Assembly (NCBI GenBank): GCA_050180745.1
Contig: JBFXDW010000111.1
Location: forward strand, 1 to 5,846
Source: JBFXDW01 sp050180745
GTDB lineage: Bacteria; Pseudomonadota; Alphaproteobacteria; UBA9219
DNA: 5,846 nt
Direction of reading: 5' to 3'
Below the pieces are notes generated by a model. The model ran no database searches. It was given only the letters and a program-made list of their open reading frames with translations, and had not been told where the DNA came from. A program made the position numbers and the translations under genes. The first letter of the stretch is position 1. Each line of letters starts with the position of its first letter. Below, piece by piece: positions 1 to 5,828 of this stretch.

Positions 1-501
1 AGTATTTTAAAACCCTTTGTTGTCAACGCTGTTAAAGTATCAACTCATCCTGTTGGGGCATCTCTTCTGGCGTATAAGTTTTTTTATTCTTCATTATTGC
101 CTCATGGGTTTTCTGGTCCACACGATTTTTTTGTCCTTAGTCTTTTCTACGTTCTTCCTGTTGCGCTAGGTGTGGCTGCTTTTCGTAAAGCGGCGAGAGT
201 TGCTCTTCGGAATCCGAAGAGTTTTAAGAGTGCTGTTAAAAAAGGGTCGTTTATAGGAGTATGTACAACTTCAGCTCTTGTTTTTTATCAATTTGCCTAT
301 CAAGAAGATTTCTTTGTTGATCGTATAGGTCAAGCTCTTTCCAAGAAGGATGTGCCAACAATTATGAGTGAGACAACGGCGAGTGTGGATGTTCCTCTTA
401 TAAAGCCTAAGGCGGTGCGTTTGCCCAAAGAGGCATACAAAAAAACAGAGCATTATCGTGCGCGTCGCTTGGCTCAAGCTTCCAAACAGCCTCGGCCTTG
501 A
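1..501 (+). CDS. Unrecognised small membrane protein, 5'-partial
   Basis: The frame ending in TGA at 499-501 is open to the left edge, giving 166 visible residues. The first possible start inside it that a gene finder would use is TTG at 97, but the 32 residues before it (beginning SILKPFVVNAVKVSTHPVGA) read as normal protein, and no ATG or GTG occurs there. I therefore treat the gene as cut by the window edge. Counting from base 1, two hydrophobic segments are visible at about residues 43-61 (FFVLSLFYVLPVALGVAAF) and 83-100 (SFIGVCTTSALVFYQFAY). A basic stretch separates them, and the tail from about 138 is rich in Lys, Arg and Gln, ending ASKQPRP. This suggests an inner-membrane protein with a polar C-terminal tail. 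I do not recognise the family, and no catalytic motif is evident. The next gene on this strand lies 243 bases away, so it is probably a separate transcript. Confidence 0.7.
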   Translation, partial: SILKPFVVNAVKVSTHPVGASLLAYKFFYSSLLPHGFSGPHDFFVLSLFYVLPVALGVAAFRKAARVALRNPKSFKSAVKKGSFIGVCTTSALVFYQFAYQEDFFVDRIGQALSKKDVPTIMSETTASVDVPLIKPKAVRLPKEAYKKTEHYRARRLAQASKQPRP

Positions 502-562
502 TGTTATTTGCTGAATCTGCAGAAAGAGTAAGTGTTTCAAATTTCGGATATATAAAAATGGG

Positions 563-601
563 ATTCCAGACTTGCGCGTCTTTCAGACGCTTATCTGGAA
601 T
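563..601. repeat. Palindromic intergenic repeat, possible terminator
   Basis: An imperfect hairpin lies 61 bases after the stop of the first gene. The outer stem is ATTCCAGA (563-570) with TCTGGAAT (594-601), exactly complementary over 8 bp. The inner stem is GCGTC (576-580) with GACGC (586-590), closed by the loop TTTCA. An asymmetric internal loop (CTTGC against TTA) separates the stems. The sequence continues GACGGAG and then five Ts (609-613). Outer arms of this type followed by GACGG resemble dispersed intergenic palindromes of Alphaproteobacteria; that comparison is from memory. The T run starts 8 bases after the stem, so it is a poor classical Rho-independent terminator, though it could still help end transcription of the upstream gene. 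Only one copy is present here. Confidence 0.6.
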
Positions 602-638
602 GACGGAGTTTTTATTGTGAATTTAAGAGTAAAAGAAA

Positions 639-672
639 CAGGAAGCCCTCCTGATCCCCGACCCCCGACCCC
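639..672 (-). other. C-rich tract with G-quadruplex potential on minus strand
   Basis: The plus strand carries CCC (646-648), a 7-base spacer, CCCC (656-659), GA, CCCCC (662-666), GA, CCCC (669-672), then six Ts. On the minus strand this is four G-runs of 3-5 with loops of 2, 2 and 7 bases, which fits the usual intramolecular G-quadruplex pattern. The left part can instead form a small hairpin, CAGGA (639-643) with TCCTG (649-653) around AGCCC. The tract lies just upstream of the promoter-like sequence of the 745 gene. A structural or regulatory role is inference; it may simply be a short tandem repeat of (C)nGA. Confidence 0.4.
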
Positions 673-686
673 TTTTTTCTGAATTC

Positions 687-715
687 TTTCCTCCTTTCAT
701 TACCTTGTATATAAT
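687..715 (+). promoter_or_regulatory. Candidate sigma-70-type promoter for the 745 gene
   Basis: A perfect -10 hexamer TATAAT lies at 710-715. Seventeen bases upstream is TTTCCT (687-692), a weak match to TTGACA at three of six positions. Transcription would begin near 722, giving a leader of about 23 bases before the ATG at 745. The call rests mainly on the -10 box and on its position in front of the gene. The -35 element is poor. Confidence 0.45.
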
Positions 716-744
716 CATGTTCGGAAAAGAAGAAAGCGGATATC

Positions 745-2394
745 ATGCACCTCTTTTTGAAGAAAAGAACGTTGTCTCTTGTCGCGGTGCTGATGCTGGC
801 GGTGGGGCTTTTGGTGGCTCGGCTCCTTCCTGTTCAGGCTCCAAAGGAGGCTTTGTTTGTGCTTCCCGTCAAGCCTCTTTATGGGCCGCTGACCAAGGCC
901 CAGATGGCGCAGGAAGAGGCCCTTATTCAAAGGCTCTCTTTACGAGATCACTTTGTAGCTCAATACAAAAAGGCCATAAAGGATAAGCAGCACACGGAAT
1001 ATGCTCTTGCGGGGCGTGTGGGCGGGGAGGACTCTACCGGTAGTTTGACTGATGCCTTACATCGTGGAGAAGAGGCGGGGGCGGCGTATCGTCGTCATGA
1101 GGAGGAGCGGGCTCTTTTACAGGCCAGCCTTGCTTCGATGAATCCTACCGATGAGCGGTATGGCCGCGATGCGCGGCTCAAGCGTTTTCATGAGAAAGAG
1201 GCCGCTTCGGCTTCCTTTGCGCAAATCTATTGGCTGGCTGAGCAGGAGCGCCGCGCGCCTTTGCAAGGCATCTTACAAAGCCTTGAAGGCAAGCTTGTTC
1301 AGATTGATCATCGGTTGAAAGAGCTGAATGTCGAGCTTGCTCAGATGGATCAAGCCATGATCTATAAGAGCCTGCATTATCAGGAGATGCCTGAGATTAC
1401 GGTTCCGCCAGACCCAGAGCTTAAGCCTCTTTCATGGCCGCGCGTGGATGAGGCGTTGAAATTGTCTTTGCGTTATCTGCATCCATCCCATCAGGATTAT
1501 GCCAAAATAACGGGGATAGCAGAGGCTTTGCCAATATCTGAAGAGGCTGTTCAAGATGTGGTTCAGCCTGAGCTTGAATCACTCTCTTGGGCTTCGCTAG
1601 CGGTGCCGTCTCTTGAGCAAGGCGTGATGCGGGAGGGACATTATGCGCTCACCCAAAATGTCCGCAACGCGGACCAGATCAAGGAAGACATCAAGACATA
1701 CATCAAGGACGGCGCCTCTTATCCGCAGGCCGTACGACTGGCGGCGCTTCATGCAGGCTATAAGGATAGTACTTTGTGGCAGGCTGATCCTCTGGACCAT
1801 GCGGCTAATAAAGAAGGGACGTTCCGTCTTGTGCTGATGGATGAATCTGACTTTCTGTCTTTGTCGCCTTCCCAGATAGAGGCTTTTTTGGCGGACGGCG
1901 TGAATGTGGTGAGCCTGTGGCGCGAGCATACTGCGGTGGAGAGCTCTTCTGCGTCCTATGACTTTGCAGAGGTCAAAAAGTTATTGGTGCTGCATCAATA
2001 TAACAAGGTCGAAGATGCTCTCTTAGAGATGATCCAAAAGAACCCATGGAATGCGCAGGCGCTGTTGCTGCGTTCTGTGGCGCTGCGTGGTAAGGGCTAT
2101 CGCGCGCAAGGCTTGGCTGATCTTGTGAGCGCGGCTTTTCTGGCTCCGGATGATGCGTTTATTCAAGCGATTTATCGCTATGAGCGTTATGGAGCGGGTG
2201 CAGATGAGGAAAGCCGTGAGCTGCCTCAGGATCTGAAGAGTTTCGTAGCGCCGGAAACAGATGCTCCCGTTTACATGATTCTGCCGCAGGGACAGAAGGT
2301 CATGCTTAAAAACTGCACATGGCGGTGGTGCGCGTTGCGTGGGCCGCTGCATTTCTGGGGCTATGTGCCCTCAGGTAGCCTCGATTTCAAGTGA
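745..2394 (+). CDS. Membrane-anchored protein with helical middle and C-terminal SH3-like domain
   Basis: A 549-residue protein of a family I do not recognise. It starts with basic residues and one hydrophobic segment (about 9-28), best read as an uncleaved anchor or signal sequence that places the rest outside the inner membrane. Residues about 50-215 are strongly charged and probably helical or coiled coil (for example LEGKLVQIDHRLKELNVELA at 180-199). A Pro-rich linker (216-233) follows. Residues about 405-475 look TPR-like, with YNKVEDALLEMIQKNPWNAQ at 419-438 as one helical pair. Residues about 507-548 resemble a bacterial SH3 domain: LPQGQKV (513-519), paired Cys at 524 and 529 with Trp at 526 and 528, and WGYVPSGSLDF (538-548). 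The start is supported by the anchor and the upstream -10 box, although the ribosome site (GCGGA, 737-740 at its end) is weak. A role in envelope binding or scaffolding is inference. I see no enzymatic motif. Confidence 0.8.
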   Translation: MHLFLKKRTLSLVAVLMLAVGLLVARLLPVQAPKEALFVLPVKPLYGPLTKAQMAQEEALIQRLSLRDHFVAQYKKAIKDKQHTEYALAGRVGGEDSTGSLTDALHRGEEAGAAYRRHEEERALLQASLASMNPTDERYGRDARLKRFHEKEAASASFAQIYWLAEQERRAPLQGILQSLEGKLVQIDHRLKELNVELAQMDQAMIYKSLHYQEMPEITVPPDPELKPLSWPRVDEALKLSLRYLHPSHQDYAKITGIAEALPISEEAVQDVVQPELESLSWASLAVPSLEQGVMREGHYALTQNVRNADQIKEDIKTYIKDGASYPQAVRLAALHAGYKDSTLWQADPLDHAANKEGTFRLVLMDESDFLSLSPSQIEAFLADGVNVVSLWREHTAVESSSASYDFAEVKKLLVLHQYNKVEDALLEMIQKNPWNAQALLLRSVALRGKGYRAQGLADLVSAAFLAPDDAFIQAIYRYERYGAGADEESRELPQDLKSFVAPETDAPVYMILPQGQKVMLKNCTWRWCALRGPLHFWGYVPSGSLDFK

Positions 2395-2422
2395 GCTTCG
2401 CGTTTAGAGCCTGTTCAGAATC

Positions 2423-2593
2423 TTAGGCGCTCGTATCTACGTTTTGCCCTCGTCCCGAATCTGCGGGAGGCGGCGGCGGTGCTTCAGGCGCAGGCGGTGG
2501 CGGCGGTGGAGCCGTCGTTGCTGTGCTCTGGGACTGCTGAATCTGTGTGGATACCGCGCCTTGTTGCGTGGCAGAAGTTATCGCGTCTGTCAT
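2423..2593 (-). CDS. Small proline-rich protein, 56 residues
   Basis: Reading leftwards from ATG at 2593-2591 gives 56 codons and TAA at 2425-2423. The product starts MTDAITSATQQGAVSTQIQQ, continues with a Gln/Ser/Thr-rich stretch (residues 15-27), then two proline runs (29-34 and 39-43) around APEA, and ends ADSGRGQNVDTSA. Support is unusually good for so short an ORF: GAGGGG sits 8 bases before the ATG, the stop falls within the gap after the preceding convergent gene (28 bases from its stop), and the protein has a sensible amphipathic start, linker and tail. There is no signal peptide or membrane segment, so it is probably cytoplasmic and partly disordered. The family is not recognised. 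The ending GxGxxVDxxA faintly recalls small YjfB-like 'putative motility' proteins, but this is memory and too weak for a name. The opposite-strand reading of the same bases is an arginine-rich artefact. Confidence 0.65.
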   Translation of the reverse strand: MTDAITSATQQGAVSTQIQQSQSTATTAPPPPPPAPEAPPPPPADSGRGQNVDTSA

Positions 2594-2728
2594 GGTTTTG
2601 ACCCCTCAAAAAATACACAAACTATAGGTATCATTATGCATCATTTTGGTTACGAAATAAATAAGAGGGTAAAAAAAGAGACCGGAAGTTAAAGAAAGAT
2701 TAATGGAAACGGTGCTTTTCTGTCGGTT
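2594..2728. promoter_or_regulatory. Divergent intergenic region, proline-rich ORF versus pgeF
   Basis: These 135 bases should contain the promoters of two genes that point away from each other. For the minus strand the best -10 candidates are TATAGT (2626-2621) and CATAAT (2638-2633), neither with a recognisable -35 box. For the plus strand TTGACC (2598-2603) followed after 19 bases by TATAGG (2623-2628) is a possible but slightly long-spaced promoter. It overlaps the ribosome site of the minus ORF, so the two genes might interfere. A direct repeat ATCATT (2630-2635 and 2640-2645) is spaced 10 bp apart. The right half (2651-2700) is purine-rich with no clear element. All assignments here are tentative. 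Confidence 0.3.
2602..2607 (-). promoter_or_regulatory. Ribosome binding site of the proline-rich ORF
   Basis: On the minus strand this is GAGGGG, with 8 bases (2594-2601) between it and the ATG. It is a strong Shine-Dalgarno match at near-ideal spacing and is the main reason for accepting the 56-codon ORF as a gene. Confidence 0.6.
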
Positions 2729-3439
2729 ATGGCTATAATGACCTTTATGACCCCGCTGAAATCTTCTCTTTTAGAGCCAGATCAACACCATATCCGGCAT
2801 GGCTTCTTCACCAAACAGGGTGACACGCTTGAGGCTGTGGCGGCGGCGTTTGAGGTGCCTCTTTCTTCTGTTGTGCGGTGTGAACAAATCCATTCAGCGG
2901 ATGTTGTGACGGTGACAGAGCCTTGGCTAGATGAGGCTCGCCCTGAGGCTGATGCTCTTGTGACGGACCAGCGGGGAATCGTGTTGGCTGTGCGGACGGC
3001 TGATTGTGGTCCGGTTTTGTTGGCTGATCCTGTTGCAGGTGTCATCGCGGTGGCTCATGCGGGCTGGCGAGGTGCTAAGGCTGGTATCATTGTGCGAACT
3101 CTTGAGGCTATGATCCAGAAAGGGGCAGAGCCTGCACGTGTCATAGGCATTGTGGGACCTTGTATAGGGCCTCAATCTTATGAGGTTGACGCGGAATTTC
3201 GCCACAATTTCCTTGAAGATGATCAAGATAATGAGCGTTTTTTTGTGCCTGCAAAGCGTCTTACGCATTTCATGTTTAATCTGCCCGCTTATATTGTTAT
3301 GAAATTAGAGGCGGCGGGTATAGGACATAAAGAATCTTTGCCTTATGATACGTGTCAGGATGAGGCGCGGTTTTACAGCCACCGTCGTGCGTGTGATAAG
3401 GGGCGGCAGTTTTCAGCGATTATGATGACAGGAGCATGA
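2729..3439 (+). CDS. pgeF: Peptidoglycan editing factor PgeF (YfiH/DUF152, laccase domain)
   Basis: Members of this cytoplasmic family bind a metal and have reported purine nucleoside and polyphenol oxidase activities. E. coli YfiH is reported to prevent misincorporation of L-Ser for L-Ala in peptidoglycan precursors. Numbered from ATG 2729, the hallmarks are RHGFFT (23-28), QIHSADV (53-59), RTADC (89-93), AHAGWRG (109-115), GPCIGPQSYEV (143-153), YDTC (206-209) and FYSHRR (215-220). H55, C93 and H110 match the family's His-Cys-His metal site. The protein has 236 residues and appears short: the segment usually containing GGVS...SLN after RHGFFT is missing, leaving KQGDTLEAV. The start is uncertain. 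ATGs at 2729, 2738 and 2747 are in frame, none has a clear ribosome site, and family starts suggest 2747 (MTPLKSSLL). It is followed after 4 bases by the RDD gene, which probably shares its transcript. Confidence 0.95.
   Translation: MAIMTFMTPLKSSLLEPDQHHIRHGFFTKQGDTLEAVAAAFEVPLSSVVRCEQIHSADVVTVTEPWLDEARPEADALVTDQRGIVLAVRTADCGPVLLADPVAGVIAVAHAGWRGAKAGIIVRTLEAMIQKGAEPARVIGIVGPCIGPQSYEVDAEFRHNFLEDDQDNERFFVPAKRLTHFMFNLPAYIVMKLEAAGIGHKESLPYDTCQDEARFYSHRRACDKGRQFSAIMMTGA
3430..3434 (+). promoter_or_regulatory. Ribosome binding site of the RDD gene, inside pgeF
   Basis: AGGAG lies in the last codons of pgeF, 9 bases before ATG at 3444. It fixes the start of the RDD gene and fits translation from a shared pgeF-RDD message. 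Confidence 0.6.
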
Positions 3440-3443
3440 TGTT

Positions 3444-3935
3444 ATGACCAGACAGACGATTATACCGCCATCAGCTGCGACGAACGGGCCGCTTACATAT
3501 GCGGGCTTTATGGATCGCTTTATTGCGCTTTTGATTGATTATGTGCTGCTCTATATCTTTCAGCTTGTTTTCTTTATGCCGCTGACATCGTTCTTTTTAT
3601 CAGCTACAGGCATTGGGCCATCTTCATTTTTTGTAACCAGCTTGGAAGGTGAGGGCGCTTTTTTTTCTTCCAGCATGCTGCTCTATTGGATTTATTTTGC
3701 GAGCTTTGAGAGCTCTCAATCTGGAGCAACTCTTGGCAAACGTGCCATGAACTTGCGTGTCGTTGATGAGGATGGCTTGCGGATTAGTTTTACTATGGCG
3801 CTGTTGCGCTATGTGGGGAAGTTTGTTTCGGCATTTCCCTTAATGCTCGGCTTCATTATGGCGATCTTCACCCGCCGTCATCAAGCGTTACATGATTTTA
3901 TCGCTAAGACGATGGTGATTGAGGTGGAGGGTTGA
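3444..3935 (+). CDS. RDD-family inner-membrane protein
   Basis: A 163-residue protein with the features of the RDD family (named for a conserved Arg and two Asp). After a polar N-terminus of about 18 residues, YAGFMDRFIALLIDYVLL (19-36) carries R25 and D32 in the first membrane helix. Further hydrophobic segments lie at about 33-54, 73-88 and 125-143. The characteristic loop GATLGKRAMNLRVVDEDG (94-111) and the closing RHQALHDFIAKTMVI (145-159, with D151) complete the pattern. Length is typical for a single-domain member. The family is poorly defined functionally; some members are linked to transport or ion homeostasis, so the substrate cannot be given. It follows pgeF by 4 bases with its ribosome site inside pgeF, so the two are probably cotranscribed. 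It converges on the acyltransferase gene with only 15 bases between stop codons and no visible terminator hairpin there. Confidence 0.93.
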   Translation: MTRQTIIPPSAATNGPLTYAGFMDRFIALLIDYVLLYIFQLVFFMPLTSFFLSATGIGPSSFFVTSLEGEGAFFSSSMLLYWIYFASFESSQSGATLGKRAMNLRVVDEDGLRISFTMALLRYVGKFVSAFPLMLGFIMAIFTRRHQALHDFIAKTMVIEVEG

Positions 3936-3950
3936 TCAGTTCTTGTGTTT

Positions 3951-5828
3951 TTATTCATTCAATAAACGTGGCCTGATCCGTTCCCAAAGCCAATGTGCGG
4001 CTGAAGGGGTGAGGTGACCTGCATCAAAGCTCGCAATGGCTTCTCTCTTGTCTTCTGTTCTGGCTAGACATGAGTTTGTGTCGCACATTTCCTGATAGAT
4101 AGAAAGGAACTTTATCTTTTCTTCTTTTGCAATTTTGGACAAAATTTCATCACTCGTTTCAAGTTTTTCTCGGTCAATGCCTTGAGTTATTCTGCTTGGT
4201 ACAGACTTTGTTTTTTTAGCGATGTTTCCCAATATTTTGCTTAGCAACGTTTTGTAGATCGGGGGTGTTCCCAACAGGATGATGTGTTTGATCTTATGTT
4301 TTTTTAGAATCTGGATTGTTGTTCTAACACGTTCAATGGGGTAATCAGCCGGAGGGGGAGACACCCAATTAGCGTGAAGGATAACGGTATCAGGTTTTGT
4401 GGATGTAATATATTTAAGGGTGTTTTGGTTGATCTTCTTGCAATGGGGGTTGGCCTTTGTGCCCCAGTTCATGATAGGAGGACATGAATTTCCTGCTAAG
4501 AGAGCATGTCCAAACTCTGTCTCTTCTTCCTTTATGCCTGAATAAAAGGCCGCGGCAAAAGAGTCCCCCCAAATAAGAATGGTTTTATCTCCATGTCCTT
4601 TTAAGCATGATGCGCGATCGGGGATGTCTTTGTCTCCTTTGTCTGCTTGCATATAGCATGAATGAAAGGGCCAGTGTTTTGTTTGATCAAAAGAAAGAAG
4701 ATCAATGGATTCGAGACCTTGAAAACGTGATGAGAAGCCGTCCGTCTTTTGGACGATAGCACCAAGAAGGGCACAAAGAATCATTGTAAGGACAAGTGTT
4801 CTTACACGAACCGCTTTCTTAAAGCGTATGGGTTTTTCTATGAAGTGATAGGTGATGATTGAAAGGAGTACGGCGCTTCCAACACATAAAGCTTTTTGTT
4901 GTGGTGAAGGATCTAGGTCAATCTCGCGAAGAAAAACAAGCAAAGGCCAATGCCAAAGATACAAAGGATAGCTGATTAGGCCAAGAGATATAGCCCCTTT
5001 ATTGCTAAGTATAGTCCTATTGAAGAGATTATTTGATCCAGCCAGAATAATCAAACAGCTTCCAGCGACGGGGATAAGGGCATTCCATCCAAGGAAGTTC
5101 ATTGTTTCTTGAAATGAAAAAGCAGCATAGACGATCATCAACAAGCCAATGCAGGAAAGTAAGGTTTCATATGGTCGTGTTAATTTGAAGCGGTGGTGAA
5201 ACATGAAAAAGGATAAGAGGCACCCTGCCAATAGTTCCCAAACACGTGTTACAGGGAGATAAAAGGTGGCGTTGGGATGAATCTCTATGAAAAAAACGTT
5301 GATTGCAAAGGAGAGAAGAAACAAGATAATGGTGCCTGAGAGTACCTTTTTGATCTTGTGTAAAAGAAACAGAGTAATAGGAAAAAAGAGATAAAACTGT
5401 TCCTCAATCCCAAGCGACCAGAGATGTAAAAGGGGCTTAAGCTGAGCGGCAATGTCGAAATATCCTGTCTCGCTCCACAAAGTTATGTTGGAGATAAACA
5501 GAGCCGCGCTGAGCGTATGTTTTCCGATTCCTTTGAAATCCTGTGGTAAGAGAATAAACCATCCTGTGATAAGCGATGTCACTAACACAAAAATCAAGGC
5601 TGGAAATATGCGGCGGATGCGGCGGGCGTAAAAGTCTTTGAGACTATAAGTTCTCTTTTCAAGACTGTTGTACAAAATTCCGGAAATCAGAAAGCCAGAG
5701 ATAACAAAGAATATATCAACGCCGATGAAGCCGCCTGATATCACTGTTGGGAAGGCGTGGAATATAACGACCAACAAAACAGCAATTGCACGCAGACCAT
5801 CAATGTCAGGGCGATAAGAATGATTGCG
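3951..5828 (-). CDS. Membrane O-acyltransferase, OafA type (AT3 plus SGNH domain), 5'-partial
   Basis: Expected to move acyl, usually acetyl, groups across the inner membrane onto a surface polysaccharide or peptidoglycan. TTG at 5777 begins 608 codons, but the frame continues upstream with NHSYRPDIDGLRAIAV before reaching the poly-G, so 5777 is not the true start. The extension restores the family's R-X10-H motif: Arg of DGLR, ten residues, then H7. Numbered from 5777, other marks are FFVISGFLIS (23-32), RRIRRIFPAL (52-61), HLWSLGIEEQFYLFFP (118-133) and ISYPLYLWHWPLL (268-280). There are about ten membrane segments in all, ending near 343. The C-terminal part (about 365-608) is SGNH-like: WGDSFA (403-408, Ser406), N470 in HANW, and DAGHLT (585-590, Asp585/His588). 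Only a few first residues should be missing. The target is unknown, and no glycosyltransferase or polysaccharide gene is visible nearby. The gene looks AT-richer than 745-2394, which might reflect transfer. Confidence 0.93.
   Translation of the reverse strand, partial: RNHSYRPDIDGLRAIAVLLVVIFHAFPTVISGGFIGVDIFFVISGFLISGILYNSLEKRTYSLKDFYARRIRRIFPALIFVLVTSLITGWFILLPQDFKGIGKHTLSAALFISNITLWSETGYFDIAAQLKPLLHLWSLGIEEQFYLFFPITLFLLHKIKKVLSGTIILFLLSFAINVFFIEIHPNATFYLPVTRVWELLAGCLLSFFMFHHRFKLTRPYETLLSCIGLLMIVYAAFSFQETMNFLGWNALIPVAGSCLIILAGSNNLFNRTILSNKGAISLGLISYPLYLWHWPLLVFLREIDLDPSPQQKALCVGSAVLLSIITYHFIEKPIRFKKAVRVRTLVLTMILCALLGAIVQKTDGFSSRFQGLESIDLLSFDQTKHWPFHSCYMQADKGDKDIPDRASCLKGHGDKTILIWGDSFAAAFYSGIKEEETEFGHALLAGNSCPPIMNWGTKANPHCKKINQNTLKYITSTKPDTVILHANWVSPPPADYPIERVRTTIQILKKHKIKHIILLGTPPIYKTLLSKILGNIAKKTKSVPSRITQGIDREKLETSDEILSKIAKEEKIKFLSIYQEMCDTNSCLARTEDKREAIASFDAGHLTPSAAHWLWERIRPRLLNE

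Noticed and set aside
271..540. 89-codon minus-strand ORF opposite the first gene
   Set aside because: It lies mostly antisense to a coherent membrane-protein frame, and its composition shows no domain or convincing start.
715..930. 71-codon minus-strand ORF opposite the start of the 745 gene
   Set aside because: Antisense shadow of the anchored protein's N-terminal region, with no ribosome site or recognisable domain.
705..986. 93-codon plus-strand ORF starting upstream of the 745 gene
   Set aside because: It starts at TTG inside the promoter region, overlaps the 549-codon gene in another frame and gives a low-complexity Gly/Ser product.
1597..2352. Minus-strand ORFs (1597-1929 and 2023-2352) and a plus-strand ORF (1643-1837) inside the 745 gene
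   Set aside because: All lie within a single well-supported 549-codon frame, and their products are basic, His/Arg-rich and unlike real proteins.
2407..2432. Possible bidirectional terminator between the converging 745 gene and the proline-rich ORF
   Set aside because: GAGCCT and AGGCGCTC pair only with a two-base bulge, the loop is long, and neither strand has a T run after it.
2444..2692. 82-codon plus-strand ORF rich in arginine and tryptophan
   Set aside because: Its Arg/Trp-rich part is the complement of proline codons in the minus-strand 56-residue ORF. It has no ribosome site and the product looks non-biological.
2782..3268. Minus-strand ORFs (2782-3045 and 2927-3268) opposite pgeF
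   Set aside because: They are complements of a clearly conserved enzyme and show Ser/Thr- or Arg-rich shadow composition.
3936..3950. Possible terminator between the RDD gene and the acyltransferase
   Set aside because: The 15-base gap is T-rich, but no stem of useful length can be drawn. Termination may occur inside the opposite gene.
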